Source of the DNA: Gemmatimonadota bacterium
GTDB lineage: Bacteria > Gemmatimonadota > Gemmatimonadetes > Longimicrobiales > Gaopeijiaceae
Assembly (NCBI GenBank): GCA_009844885.1
Contig: VYAQ01000201.1
Span: 1-57,515, forward strand
Direction of reading: 5' to 3'
DNA length: 57,515 nucleotides
The notes beneath the pieces were generated by a model, which was not told the DNA's origin, did no database searches, and saw only the letters and a program-made list of their open reading frames with translations. Shown piece after piece: positions 17,340 to 27,418 of this stretch (within the stretch, counting starts at the first letter, position 1; every line of letters begins with the position of its first letter). The position numbers and the translations under genes are program-made.

Positions 17340-19733
17340 GTGTCCGGTGCCCACGAGTACCTGCCGGGGGCGGGCGACACCAACGTGGGCGCCATTTGGG
17401 GTTCACGGCTTGCCGAGAGCGCGCACGCGGTCGTGTCGGCCGAGGTCGCGCTTACGCAGGAACTGAACCCCCAGGAGCGGGAGTGGGCACTGCGCCCCTT
17501 TACTTCCGGGGGCGGAGCCTGGTCGTATACGGGCAATCCCGGCGCGTTTCTTTTCCCCAGACTGACCGGCAACGAGACGAAGGAGGAGTTCGTCGCGGCG
17601 CTGGCAGACGCGCAGTTCGGCGGCTGGGGCGGCGTCTTCATCGACCCGCAGTGCACGGCGTTCGGCGGCCATCTCGAAGGGGAGACCTGCCGCTTCCGCT
17701 ACCAGCCCTGGGACAACCTGATCCAGGCGGCCCGCCATGTTCGCGTCTTCGGCGAACTGAACGGCGAACTGAGTGATCAGTCCCGGTATCACGTCGAGGC
17801 GCTCTGGGCGGAGGCCGCCACCCCGGACTGGGTGACCACTCCGTCGTTCCCTCCGATCTCGCCGTACAACGGTGCGCAGGTCATCACTCCCGGCAACCCG
17901 GGACGGCGGGCTTTCTGCCAGGGCCATGCGCAAGCGGCGGGGTTCGCGGGCCAGGAGGCGTGTCTCGCGAACGACTGGTACTTCTACGGCCGCCTAGTGG
18001 GCAACAGCGGCCCCGGTCGCACCCTGGACCGCGTATCCCGCACCGGACGGATCGCCGCCTCGCTGGAGCGCGAGATCGAGTCTCTCGGCGGAAACCCGGC
18101 TTCACTGGAGTTCTCCACGTCGTTCTCGCGCACCGCCGGAAATGTCAACCTCCCGGCCGAGTACGCCTACCGGAAGTTCCTCGCGTTCCGCGGCTTCGGA
18201 GGACCGAACTGCGGGGTCGACGTGGTGCTGGATCCGTCCAGCCCCTCGGGCATGGCCCTCGGCGCACTGAACGGCGCCGTGGCCGGCCAGGGGAACTGCA
18301 TGTACTACAACCCCTTCAGCAACGCGCACCAGTACTCCGCACAGCCCGGAGCGCGCTACCTCGATCAAGCCAACCCGGATTACATGCCCGGGCTCGAAAA
18401 CAGTCCGGCGCTGATCGACTGGATCAACGAAGAGGTCGACCTGGACAACACCGCGAACCTGCTGGTCGCGGATGCCATACTCAAGGGCGCGCTGGCGGAA
18501 GACATGGCCCAATATGCCGTCGGGTACCAGTTCCGCTGGTTCGACGTGGAGGCGCAGCCGAATGCGCCGGGCAACCTCGAGCTCAGTCCCTGTCCCGTGC
18601 CCGGCGACCGGACCTGCCTGGAGAAGGCCGGCGCCTTTACCTTCACCACCGGTCACTACCCCTATCACGCCGCCCAGACCGTCCACCGTTTCTTCGTCGA
18701 ATCCCAGCTGGGGCTCGGATCGAGGGTGGACGCCCAGGTGGCCGCCAACTACGAGTTCCACGGGTCCGTGACCAGCTTTGATCCGAAGCTGGCGCTGCGC
18801 GTGGATCTGGCCGAGGCGCTGGCCCTGCGCGCGTCGTTGCAGACGACCTTCCGCACGCCCTCCGTCGACGACCTCAACGAGGACCGCGCCACCTCGCTGG
18901 AGTACGTGGCCGAAGCGGGGATCTACAAGGCGCTGGACGCCTTCGGAAACCCGGACCTGGCACCTGAGCGGGCGTTCACCTACAACGTGGGCCTCACGCT
19001 CGAACTCGCGCGCATGCGCGCTTCGCTGGACTACTGGAGCTACGACTTCCGTGACGTCATCGACATCATTCCCGCTCCCGGAGTCACACGCCTGTACGAT
19101 CTGGGCGGCGCTTCACGCAATGCCGTGCAGCAATTCGTGAGCTGTCCGGACGGGCCGGGCACCGGCACATGCCCAACGAGCGCCATCGAACGGATCGCCG
19201 TACGCACCATCAACTGGCCGGGCATCGAGCTGTCGGGACTCGACTGGCACGTCAGCACGCGTCTGCCCGCGGGCGAGGGCGTCTTCTCCCTCGGGATGGA
19301 CGGCACCTTCACACGGAGATTCTTCGTCCGCGCCCTCGATCTGAACAGCGTGGAGGTCTTTCCGGCCCAGGACGCCGCCGGAAAGCTGAACTGGAACAAT
19401 CCCATCGCACCCCCGCTGCCCCAGTGGAAGAGCCGTTTTTCCGCAGGCTACCACTTCGGAGACTACAGTGTGGTCAACTACGTCAACTCGGTCTCGGGTT
19501 ACGCGAACGAAGTCTTCCCCGACACCGAATTCGCCGAGATCGACCGGTTCCTGACCTGGGACCTGAGCGTGCTGCGGCGTGCCTCCCGCAGGAGCGACGT
19601 GGCGCTGTCCGTTCTGAACCTCCTGGACGCGCCGCCTCCGCTGGTCAACTGGGAGCAGTCGTACGACGGATTCACCCACAGTCCCAAGGGGCGGCGGATC
19701 AAACTCTCGCTGACCTATCGCATGGGCGGCTGA
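17340..19733 (+). CDS. TonB receptor, C-terminal part (plug end and beta-barrel)
   Basis: The same frame continues from 17277, with the first possible Met/Val start at 17340. The 797 residues hold the end of the plug and the 22-strand barrel: alternating aromatic and polar strands, FRTPSVDDLNEDRATSLEYVAEAG, and the family pattern FGNPDLAPERAFTYNVGLTLELARMRASLDYWSYDFRDVID near residues 530-580. It ends with strand GRRIKLSLTYRMGG. A cysteine-bearing extracellular loop (CTAFGGHLEGETCRFRY) and others are seen. Without the signal peptide it could not be exported, so it is functional only if the TAA is not real or is read through. Confidence 0.78.
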   Translation: MSGAHEYLPGAGDTNVGAIWGSRLAESAHAVVSAEVALTQELNPQEREWALRPFTSGGGAWSYTGNPGAFLFPRLTGNETKEEFVAALADAQFGGWGGVFIDPQCTAFGGHLEGETCRFRYQPWDNLIQAARHVRVFGELNGELSDQSRYHVEALWAEAATPDWVTTPSFPPISPYNGAQVITPGNPGRRAFCQGHAQAAGFAGQEACLANDWYFYGRLVGNSGPGRTLDRVSRTGRIAASLEREIESLGGNPASLEFSTSFSRTAGNVNLPAEYAYRKFLAFRGFGGPNCGVDVVLDPSSPSGMALGALNGAVAGQGNCMYYNPFSNAHQYSAQPGARYLDQANPDYMPGLENSPALIDWINEEVDLDNTANLLVADAILKGALAEDMAQYAVGYQFRWFDVEAQPNAPGNLELSPCPVPGDRTCLEKAGAFTFTTGHYPYHAAQTVHRFFVESQLGLGSRVDAQVAANYEFHGSVTSFDPKLALRVDLAEALALRASLQTTFRTPSVDDLNEDRATSLEYVAEAGIYKALDAFGNPDLAPERAFTYNVGLTLELARMRASLDYWSYDFRDVIDIIPAPGVTRLYDLGGASRNAVQQFVSCPDGPGTGTCPTSAIERIAVRTINWPGIELSGLDWHVSTRLPAGEGVFSLGMDGTFTRRFFVRALDLNSVEVFPAQDAAGKLNWNNPIAPPLPQWKSRFSAGYHFGDYSVVNYVNSVSGYANEVFPDTEFAEIDRFLTWDLSVLRRASRRSDVALSVLNLLDAPPPLVNWEQSYDGFTHSPKGRRIKLSLTYRMGG

Positions 19734-19776
19734 TCCCCGGCCGCCCTCTCCCGGCGGCCCGCCACTTCCGCATGCC

Positions 19777-20733
19777 ATGGCTCCAGTCCAGATTCAATGG
19801 ACCATGGCCACCAACGAGACGACGACTCCGCACCGGGACCGGCGCACGGACCTGCTGGATCCGGCCACTCTGGCGCAGCTCGGCGGGATCGACATCATCG
19901 CGCGGCAGGTAGTGCAGGGCTTTCTGCTGGGCCTGCATCGTTCGCCGAACCGGGGATTCTCCGCCGAATTCGCGGAACTGCGGCAGTACCAGCCGGGCGA
20001 CGACCTGCGGACGCTGGACTGGCGGATGTTCGCCCGGTCGGACCGCTTCTATGTCAAGCAGTACGAGGAAGAGACGAACCTGAGGGCGTACATGCTGGTC
20101 GACATCAGCGAGTCCATGGCCTGGTCGTCGCAGACCCGCCTCCCCTCGAAGCTCTGGTATGCCAAGCATCTGGCTGCCGCGTTGTCGCTGATCCTGATTC
20201 GGCAGGGAGACATCGTGGGACTGATCGCCTTCCACGAGAGGATCGTGCGGCAGACGCAGGCCCGCGGGGGCAAGGTGCACTGGCGGCTTCTGCTTCAGCA
20301 CCTGAACGCACTGCAGGGCAGCGGGCGCACGGAAGCCGAGTCCGCGCTGAAGAGCGTGGCCATGAGGCTCAAGCGGAAGGGCCTCGTGATCCTGATCTCC
20401 GACCTCCTGGTCGACCCCGAAGGCACCGCCAAGGCCCTGATCTACCTGCAGCACACGGGCCACGAGGTGCTGGTCTTCCACCTGATCGACCCCGGAGAAC
20501 GCGACCTGCCCACCACGGGCGAGACACGGTTCGTGGATCCGGAGACGGGGGATTCGCTCCAGGTGTCGGTTGCGGACATGCGGCGCCAGTACCGCAACGC
20601 GGTGGAGGAAGCCGTAGCCGAATGGACCGCCGCCCTGACGAGTCGCGGGATCGCGTACTCCACGATCGGCACTGACGAACCCCTTTCGCGGGCGCTCCGG
20701 CTCTATCTGTGGAAGCGCCAGCGTCTTCCCTGA
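19777..20733 (+). CDS. DUF58 domain protein
   Basis: A 318-aa cytoplasmic protein of the DUF58 family (GIDIIARQVVQGFLLGLHRSPNRGFSAEFAELRQYQPGDDLRTLDWRMFARSDRFYVKQYEEETNLRAYMLVDISESM), with a vWA-like fold and the MIDAS-type DISES motif. These proteins usually work with MoxR AAA+ ATPases and Bat proteins. No MoxR gene is adjacent in the window. The start is uncertain: ATG 19777 or ATG 19804, neither with a strong ribosome-binding site. The stop is one base before the next gene's GTG. Confidence 0.9.
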   Translation: MAPVQIQWTMATNETTTPHRDRRTDLLDPATLAQLGGIDIIARQVVQGFLLGLHRSPNRGFSAEFAELRQYQPGDDLRTLDWRMFARSDRFYVKQYEEETNLRAYMLVDISESMAWSSQTRLPSKLWYAKHLAAALSLILIRQGDIVGLIAFHERIVRQTQARGGKVHWRLLLQHLNALQGSGRTEAESALKSVAMRLKRKGLVILISDLLVDPEGTAKALIYLQHTGHEVLVFHLIDPGERDLPTTGETRFVDPETGDSLQVSVADMRRQYRNAVEEAVAEWTAALTSRGIAYSTIGTDEPLSRALRLYLWKRQRLP

Positions 20734-20734
20734 A

Positions 20735-22696
20735 GTGGGCTTCCTCAACCCCCTTTTCCTTCTGGCCGGCGTCGCAGTGCTCGTGCCCGTGATCCTGCAC
20801 CTGTTCTATCGGCAGGAGAGCAAGACGTTCACCTTCCCCGCCATTCGCTACCTGCTCCGGACCGAAAAGGACCACGCCCGCCAGATCCGCACCCAGCAGC
20901 TCCTGCTGCTCCTGCTCCGTGTGGCCGCAATCCTGCTTCTGGTCGTGCTGGGAGCACGGTTCCACATGCCCGGCCCGGGGGGGAGCCACGACCCGACCGC
21001 CCTGGCGCTGGTGCTCGACAATTCGCTCAGCGCTACGATCATCGAGGACGGACGCCGCCGGCTCGACACGTTGAAAGCCGTCGCGCGAATCAGCTTGGAG
21101 GCCGCAAGCTACGACGACGTCATCTGGGTCGTCCGGGCCGGCAGTCCGTGGGAGGTTGCGGTGCCGGTGGGTCTGACCCAGGCCGCCCAGGCCATCGACG
21201 AGACGGGCCCCAGCCACGGGCGGGGTGACCTGAGCCACGCGATCGCACGGGCTCGGGCGCTGGTCGCCCAGAGCGATCTGCCGCGGCGGGAAGTGCATGT
21301 CTTTACGGATCTCCAGGCGACGGCGTTTTCGGGTTCGGCGGGCGGAGACCCCGATGTCCCGGTCATCGTTTTCGCCGCCCCCTCGGGCGAGTTGGTAAAT
21401 CGCGGCATCGACGGGGTATCGATCGGCGGTGGACTGCCTCCGCTCCAGGGGCGGCGCGCCGAGGCTGCGGTCTCGATTGCGGGTGGATCGGCGGGCGACA
21501 CCGTCGGCGTGCGACTCTACGTAGGCGACCAGGTGCGCGCCGCGGCAACAGCGCCTGCGGGGGCCACGATTCGCCTGCCCATGGGCCCGTTCCCGTCCGG
21601 ACGCGTCGACGGCTACGCCGAGATCGATCCGGACCCCCTCACCGGTGACGACCGCCACTTCTTCTCCTTCATGGTCCGGGACCCCACGCCGGTCGCGGCC
21701 GTCGGTCCCACGCCCTTCTTTCTCGCCGAAGCGCTCGCGGTCCTGGAGGAGAGTGAGCGCATCTCGCTCGGTGGTGCGGGTCGCGCCGCCACGCTCATCA
21801 ATCTCGGTGGCGAGGGGTTGCAGGAGCGCGCGACCGCGCAGAGCGCGCTTGTGGTGCCTCTCGCCGATCCGGCCCGGCTCCCCGCACTGAATCTCCGCCT
21901 CGCCGAAGCGGGCATTCCCTATCGCTATCGGCCGGGGCCGGAAGAGGGAGCCCGCGTCGCGCAGAGCGACCTCCCGCTTGATCTTGAGGGGCTCGACATT
22001 CGCCGGTTCTACAGGATGGTGTCCGCCGACTCGGCCGAAGACCCCACCGGGACCGCTGCTTCCGCGGCTGGCGGTGCAGGCGCGAGCCCCGGGACCGGCA
22101 GCGACGGATCCCTGGTCACGTTGTCAACCGGTGACCCCTGGCTCCTGACCGGAACCGCCTCGACCGGACCCTATATCCTCCTTGCGTCGCCCATGGACGA
22201 GCAGTCGACCAGTCTGCCCGTCTCCGCGGCCATGATTCCGTTGCTTGAATGGGTGATCGAACGCCGGTTCGGGGATGCGGCAGGTCTGTCCGGGGTCACC
22301 GCGGGGACGAGCTTTCGACCCTCGCCCCTCGCCAATGCGGTCCGTGGTCCCGACGGTTCCGTGCTACAGGTCGATGGGGATCAACCCTTCCTCGAGACCG
22401 CGGCGGCGGGGATCTACCACGTGCTCGCCGGCGACAGCGTACTGCAAGCCATCCCGGTGAATCCGCCGGCGGCCGAGGGACAACTCGCGCCCGCTTCGCC
22501 CCGCGAGGTCAGGCGCACTGTCCGCGGAGTGCGCGACATCGTCGACGACGCCACCGCGTGGTCGCGTCACATCTTCCGGGCGGGACGCGGTCCGGAGCCC
22601 TGGCGGCCCCTTGCGGCCATCCTCCTGGCGCTGCTTGTCCTGGAGACCATCGTGGCCGCGTCGCGCGCGCTCCGCACCCGGCAACCCGGTGCATAG
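20735..22696 (+). CDS. BatA-domain membrane protein with vWA-like region
   Basis: A 653-aa protein starting with the BatA (aerotolerance regulator N-terminal) module: FLNPLFLLAGVAVLVPVILHLFYRQESKTFTFPAIRYLL, then a second TM helix at about 58-75. A vWA-like domain follows (ALALVLDNSLSA with MIDAS-like DNSLS), a long periplasmic-looking stretch, and a C-terminal TM helix (about 625-645). The DUF58-BatA order is the common MoxR-cluster arrangement. GTG at 20735 begins one base after the upstream stop. The 3' end overlaps mfd by 8 bases. Confidence 0.85.
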   Translation: MGFLNPLFLLAGVAVLVPVILHLFYRQESKTFTFPAIRYLLRTEKDHARQIRTQQLLLLLLRVAAILLLVVLGARFHMPGPGGSHDPTALALVLDNSLSATIIEDGRRRLDTLKAVARISLEAASYDDVIWVVRAGSPWEVAVPVGLTQAAQAIDETGPSHGRGDLSHAIARARALVAQSDLPRREVHVFTDLQATAFSGSAGGDPDVPVIVFAAPSGELVNRGIDGVSIGGGLPPLQGRRAEAAVSIAGGSAGDTVGVRLYVGDQVRAAATAPAGATIRLPMGPFPSGRVDGYAEIDPDPLTGDDRHFFSFMVRDPTPVAAVGPTPFFLAEALAVLEESERISLGGAGRAATLINLGGEGLQERATAQSALVVPLADPARLPALNLRLAEAGIPYRYRPGPEEGARVAQSDLPLDLEGLDIRRFYRMVSADSAEDPTGTAASAAGGAGASPGTGSDGSLVTLSTGDPWLLTGTASTGPYILLASPMDEQSTSLPVSAAMIPLLEWVIERRFGDAAGLSGVTAGTSFRPSPLANAVRGPDGSVLQVDGDQPFLETAAAGIYHVLAGDSVLQAIPVNPPAAEGQLAPASPREVRRTVRGVRDIVDDATAWSRHIFRAGRGPEPWRPLAAILLALLVLETIVAASRALRTRQPGA

Positions 22697-25600
22697 CCGA
22701 GGTCCCACCGCGGCCCCACACCCCGCCACGGCCGCGCTCGCGCGTACCCCCGCCTTCCGCGAACTCCTCCGCAGCATCCCCTCGGCCGGCGGTTCCCTCA
22801 GGGTGGGAGGCGCAGCCGGTTCGCTGCCCGCCACGGCCGTCGCCGCGCTCGCCGACCACCTGCCCACCCGGCTCTGGGTTCTCACCGCCTCCGCACCGGA
22901 CAAGGCCGCCGAGTACCTCGGCGATTTGGAAGCCCTGACGGGCCCGGGGGCAGTGGTGCCGTATCCGCAAAGCGAAGACCTTGCAGCGGACGGCGACCGC
23001 AACGGCGAGGTCGAAGGGCAGCGGGTCGAAGCGGTCGAGGCACTGCTCACGGGTCAGGCCCGGGTGATGGTCGCGACCCACCGCGCGCTTCAGGAACTCG
23101 CCCCGATACCGGACGATGTCGCCGAGTTGCGCTTCACGGCGGCGACCGGCGACCGGTTGCGGCGCGATGCGCTGATCGACGCTCTCGAGGCTCGCGGGTT
23201 CGTGCGGTCCCCCATGGTGGAGGCGGCGGGCAGCTACACGGTGCGGGGCGGTCTCATCGACGTCTTCTCCTACGGCGCGGCCGGTCCCGTCCGAATCGAA
23301 TTCCTGGGTGACGAAATCGAGTCTATCCGCCACTTCGGCGTATTGGACCAAAGGTCGACGGAGACGGTGGCACGGGCCGACATCCTGCCCGTGAGGTTCG
23401 ACTCCGCGATCGATGCCCGGCGACGAACGGACTGCTCCCTGCTGGACCGGCTGCCACAGGACACGGTTCTGGTACGGATCGGCGAGGACCTGGTGCGCGA
23501 GCAGGCCCGGGCGGCGTGGAAACGCGCGGACACCCGCTATCGCGATGCCCTGCGCTACGGCAACCCGGCCACGGATCCGGCGACCATCCTCCTGACGCCC
23601 GAGGGACTCCAGGAGCGAGTCGCCCGATACGGCCGCGTCGCCTTCGCCGAGGAGCACGTGGGCAGCGTGGTTTTTCAGGCGCGCCGGCCGCCGGCGATCG
23701 ACCGGCAGATCGGGCGGCTGCGGTCGTTCCTGTCCACCGCCGCCAAAGCGGGACAGGAGACGTTCATCCTTTGCGACAACGACGGCCAGGCCAGCCGGCT
23801 CGACGACCTGCTCGCGGACCGCCGGGGAGCACCTCCCCCCGGGTGCCACCTGGTCGTGGGTTCACTCTCCAGCGGCTATCTTATAGAAGATTCTAACCGT
23901 TCTGTCAATATTCTCACGGATCACGAGATCTTTCGCCGCGGCCGGAAACTGCGCCGGCGCCGGCGCTTCCGCGGGTCCGCGTCGCTCGAGAGCCTCGCCC
24001 AGCTCAGCCCCGGCGACCACGTCGTTCACATGGAACACGGGATCGGGCGCTTCCGCGGCCTGGAACGCGTCGTGATCGGGGGTGAGTCGATCGAGGCGCT
24101 CGTCATCGGCTACGCGGACGGCGAAGTACTGCGGGTCCCGGTCTACCGTCTCGACGAGGTGGAACGCTGGGTCGGGACCCACCCCGACGACAAGCCGGCG
24201 AGCCTGCACCGGATCGGCGGGAAGCGGTGGAGGCGGCTCAGGCGGAAGACCGAGGCCGCGATCCACCAGATGACCGCCGAGTTGCTGGACCTCTACGCCG
24301 CGCGGCGGGCCCGCCCCGGCTACGCGTTCTCCCCGGACACCCGCTGGCAGCGCGAGATGGAGGCGGCTTTCGTATACGAAGACACGCCCGATCAGCGCAC
24401 CGCAGTCGAGGACGTCAAGCGGGACATGGAGTCATCGGGTGTGATGGACCGCCTCGTGTGCGGCGACGCCGGCTACGGCAAGACGGAGGTCGCCGTCCGG
24501 GCAGCCTTCAAGGCTGTCCAGGACGGAAAGCAGGTCGCGGTGCTGGCCCCCACCACCGTGCTCGTCGCGCAGCACGCCAGGACCTTCGGCGACCGGCTCG
24601 CCGAGTATCCCGTCGTCGTCCGCTCCCTTTCCCGGTTCGACCCCCCGCGCCGGCAGCGCGAGGTCGCGGCCGGCCTTCTGGACGGAACGGTGGACATCGT
24701 GATCGGCACCCACCGCCTCCTCTCGGGCGACATCGCGTTTCGCGACCTGGGGCTCGTGGTGATCGACGAGGAGCAGCGGCTCGGCGTGCGCCAGAAGGAG
24801 CGGCTGAAGAGGCTTCGCACCACGGTGGACGCTCTTACCCTGACGGCGACGCCGATACCCCGCACCCTGTACCTCTCCCTGGCGGGCATCCGCGATCTGT
24901 CGCTCATGCGGACCCCGCCCAGGGACCGCATGGCCATCGTCACCCATGTCATCTCCTGGAGCGACCACCTGATCGCCGAAGCCTGCCAGCGGGAACTCGA
25001 CCGCGGCGGACAGGTGTTCTTTCTCCACAACCGGGTCGAGACGATCGAGACGGCGGCCGAACGCGTGCGCTGCCTCGTGGGAGATGCGGCCGTCGACGTC
25101 GCCCACGGCCAGATGGGCACCGGTCCGCTGGAACGGGCCATGACCCGCTTCGTGGATGGGAAGACCCAGGTGCTCGTCTGCTCCTCGATCATCGAGAACG
25201 GATTGGACGTGGCCAACGCCAATACCCTGATCGTTGCCGGGGCGCATCGCTTCGGCCTCTCGCAACTCTATCAGATTCGGGGGCGAGTCGGCCGTTGGGA
25301 CCGTCGCGCGTACTGCTACCTGGTGGTGCCGGACAACATTACGGAGGAAGCCGAAAAGCGCCTGCAGGTGCTTGAACACTTTACCGAGCTCGGCAGCGGC
25401 TACCAGATTGCCCTGAGGGACCTTGAGGTCCGCGGTGCGGGCAACCTCCTCGGCGAACACCAATCCGGGTTTGCGCACGCGGTCGGACTGGACACCTACA
25501 TGCGGCTCATGGAGGATGCAGTACGCCGGGTCCGCGAAGGAGACCGGGGCGTCCGTCATGCACGGCCGGAGATTACGATGGCGGACAGTGCGTACCTGCC

Positions 25601-26015
25601 GGACGACTATATTCAGGACCAGCACCAGAAGCTCCACCTGTACCGCCGTCTCGCAAGGGTCTCCGGAGCCTGCGAGGTGAAGGCCCTCGCCGATGAGATC
25701 ACGGACCGGTTCGGACGGCCGCCTTCCGCGGTGAGGCGGCTGCTTGACCAGTCGCTGCTGGGACTCGTCGGCCGCAGCGCCGGAGCCGATCGCATTCTGG
25801 TGCGGGGCAACAGGGCACGGGTCAACTTCCGTCCAGAAGTCGTCCCGCGCATTTCCGCTCTGGAGGGGACACTTGAGGGTGAAGCCGTGGCGCTGGAGGT
25901 TCGGAGAATCGCTCCGCTCTCGGTAACCTTCGCCTGTGAGGAAGCGGACAGGCTTGCCCCCGTGCTGGTACGCGCGCTGGAAACGCTCGGAGGAGGCAGG
26001 AATGGAGACATATAG
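22689..26015 (+). CDS. mfd: Transcription-repair coupling factor Mfd
   Basis: A 1,108-aa translocase that removes RNA polymerase stalled at DNA damage and recruits UvrA. The UvrB-like N-terminal module is followed by the polymerase-interacting domain near residue 445 (SPGDHVVHMEHGIGRFRGLERVV), then a RecG-like motor with Walker A GDAGYGKTEVAVRA at about 592 and DEEQRLGVRQKERLK at about 693, motif TATPIPRTLY, QIRGRVGRWDRRAYCYLVV, and the TRCF C-terminal domain. GTG at 22689 overlaps the BatA-like stop by 8 bases; upstream extension of the frame lies in that gene. It shares 14 bases with the next gene. Confidence 0.97.
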   Translation: MHSRGPTAAPHPATAALARTPAFRELLRSIPSAGGSLRVGGAAGSLPATAVAALADHLPTRLWVLTASAPDKAAEYLGDLEALTGPGAVVPYPQSEDLAADGDRNGEVEGQRVEAVEALLTGQARVMVATHRALQELAPIPDDVAELRFTAATGDRLRRDALIDALEARGFVRSPMVEAAGSYTVRGGLIDVFSYGAAGPVRIEFLGDEIESIRHFGVLDQRSTETVARADILPVRFDSAIDARRRTDCSLLDRLPQDTVLVRIGEDLVREQARAAWKRADTRYRDALRYGNPATDPATILLTPEGLQERVARYGRVAFAEEHVGSVVFQARRPPAIDRQIGRLRSFLSTAAKAGQETFILCDNDGQASRLDDLLADRRGAPPPGCHLVVGSLSSGYLIEDSNRSVNILTDHEIFRRGRKLRRRRRFRGSASLESLAQLSPGDHVVHMEHGIGRFRGLERVVIGGESIEALVIGYADGEVLRVPVYRLDEVERWVGTHPDDKPASLHRIGGKRWRRLRRKTEAAIHQMTAELLDLYAARRARPGYAFSPDTRWQREMEAAFVYEDTPDQRTAVEDVKRDMESSGVMDRLVCGDAGYGKTEVAVRAAFKAVQDGKQVAVLAPTTVLVAQHARTFGDRLAEYPVVVRSLSRFDPPRRQREVAAGLLDGTVDIVIGTHRLLSGDIAFRDLGLVVIDEEQRLGVRQKERLKRLRTTVDALTLTATPIPRTLYLSLAGIRDLSLMRTPPRDRMAIVTHVISWSDHLIAEACQRELDRGGQVFFLHNRVETIETAAERVRCLVGDAAVDVAHGQMGTGPLERAMTRFVDGKTQVLVCSSIIENGLDVANANTLIVAGAHRFGLSQLYQIRGRVGRWDRRAYCYLVVPDNITEEAEKRLQVLEHFTELGSGYQIALRDLEVRGAGNLLGEHQSGFAHAVGLDTYMRLMEDAVRRVREGDRGVRHARPEITMADSAYLPDDYIQDQHQKLHLYRRLARVSGACEVKALADEITDRFGRPPSAVRRLLDQSLLGLVGRSAGADRILVRGNRARVNFRPEVVPRISALEGTLEGEAVALEVRRIAPLSVTFACEEADRLAPVLVRALETLGGGRNGDI

Positions 26016-27378
26016 TGTGAATAATTTATGTTTGTCAAGTCCCCTGTTGTTGACGCTGACGCTCGCGGGCTGTGGCCCCGGATCGCTCGCGGAAGCGGAC
26101 GGACGCACGCTTCGCGTCGAGGACGCCGCCACCCTGATCGCCGACAACAGCCGTGTCCTGCCCGATTCCCAGATCGTGCGGGTGGTCGCCGAACTCTGGG
26201 TGGACTATACCCTGCTGGCCTCCCGCCTCACGGAGGACTCCACCCTGCAGTCGCTGGACGTCGGCCTGGTGACGGAAGCGCCGCTGAACGAGTTGATGAT
26301 CGCCCGCCTCAGGGACGAGGTGGTGGAAGTCGACACGATCGTCGGGGACGAGGAGCTGATGGCCCGGTTCGCCGCCGACATGCCCGGCGCCCGCGCCACC
26401 GCGTCGCAGATTCTGATTCTGCTGCCCCGTGGCGCGACGACCCTTCAGCGCGACAGCGTTCGCGCCCTGGCGGCCGGCCTGCGGTCCCAGCTGGACGCGG
26501 GCGCGGACTTCGCGGGACTGGCTGCCCGCCACAGCGACGATCCCGGGAGCGCCGCGAGGGGCGGAAGCATGGGGACCTTCGGGCGCGGCGAGATGCTCGC
26601 GCCGGTCGACTCGGCCGTCTTCGGTCTGGACCCGGGGGAGACGGCCGGGCCCGTCGAGTCCGTCCTCGGCTACCACCTCCTGAGGCTCGACGCCCTCGAG
26701 GTCCCGGAGCTGTCGGAGGTGGGCGCGGAATTCCGCCGGCAGATCCAGCTCGAGCGTCTGGCCCGGGCCGAGGCCGAATACGTCACGGAACTCGACTCCA
26801 CGTCCGGACTGAGCCTTGCGGACGGAGCGGTGGAACTGGCCCGGGCGCTGGCTACGACGGCTCCCTCGCGTATTTCGGGGCGCGCCGCCGAGCGACCGCT
26901 GGTCACGTGGGACGCGGGCTCCTATTCGGCGGGGGACTTCCTCTCGCTCGTGCGTCTTTCCGGGGAGGGGTTCGGCGAGGGCGTCGCCTCCGCGTCGGAC
27001 CAGGAGATGGAAGCGGTGCTTCGACGTCTCGCGCAGGAGGAAGTGCTGCTGGAGCACGCCCGGTCGCTCGGATTCGCGCCGACGGCTGCCGAGATCGACT
27101 CGGTATCGGCCGAGGCGCGGGCCGCGATCCGGGAACGCGCCGCATTGATCGGGCTCACGGCACAGGGAACCGAATCCGACTCCGACTCCGTCCCCATCGA
27201 GCCCGGGTACGCGTCCGCGCCGATGCAGGTGGACGCGGCGCTGGCCCGGATCGTGTCCGGCGAGACCGAGATCATTCCGCTGGGCGGCGTTACATTGCTA
27301 CTCCGGGACCAGGGTTCATGGCGCATCAACGCGTCCGCCGTGGCGGCAACGCTGGAACGGATCGAACAACTCAGATAG
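26002..27378 (+). CDS. PpiC-type peptidyl-prolyl isomerase lipoprotein
   Basis: A 458-aa exported foldase. The signal ends in a lipobox (LTLAGCGPG, Cys at about 24), so it is probably a membrane-anchored lipoprotein facing the periplasm. A parvulin/rotamase domain is at about 130-235 ([76 protein letters not shown]). A second, weaker half follows without clear rotamase motifs. ATG at 26002 is chosen for the GGAGG just upstream and the signal peptide; it overlaps the end of mfd by 14 bases. It is followed by a second isomerase gene, so the pair likely serves outer-membrane protein folding. Confidence 0.88.
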   Translation: METYSVNNLCLSSPLLLTLTLAGCGPGSLAEADGRTLRVEDAATLIADNSRVLPDSQIVRVVAELWVDYTLLASRLTEDSTLQSLDVGLVTEAPLNELMIARLRDEVVEVDTIVGDEELMARFAADMPGARATASQILILLPRGATTLQRDSVRALAAGLRSQLDAGADFAGLAARHSDDPGSAARGGSMGTFGRGEMLAPVDSAVFGLDPGETAGPVESVLGYHLLRLDALEVPELSEVGAEFRRQIQLERLARAEAEYVTELDSTSGLSLADGAVELARALATTAPSRISGRAAERPLVTWDAGSYSAGDFLSLVRLSGEGFGEGVASASDQEMEAVLRRLAQEEVLLEHARSLGFAPTAAEIDSVSAEARAAIRERAALIGLTAQGTESDSDSVPIEPGYASAPMQVDAALARIVSGETEIIPLGGVTLLLRDQGSWRINASAVAATLERIEQLR

Positions 27379-27418
27379 GTGTCGGCCCCTGAGCGTACTT
27401 CGGATGTGCAGGACGATC

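Larger units (their letters stand above)
16527..19733 (+). pseudogene. TonB-dependent outer-membrane receptor interrupted by one in-frame TAA
   Basis: One reading frame of 1,069 codons encodes a full receptor except that codon 250 (17274-17276) is TAA. The stop falls inside the conserved plug motif, reading GASAI-stop-GSDAVAGVANF where the family has GASAIYGSDAVAGV, so a Tyr codon (TAC or TAT) changed by a single base. The frame stays open on both sides with no other lesion. This is either a young nonsense mutation or a sequence error; both halves are described below. Confidence 0.75.
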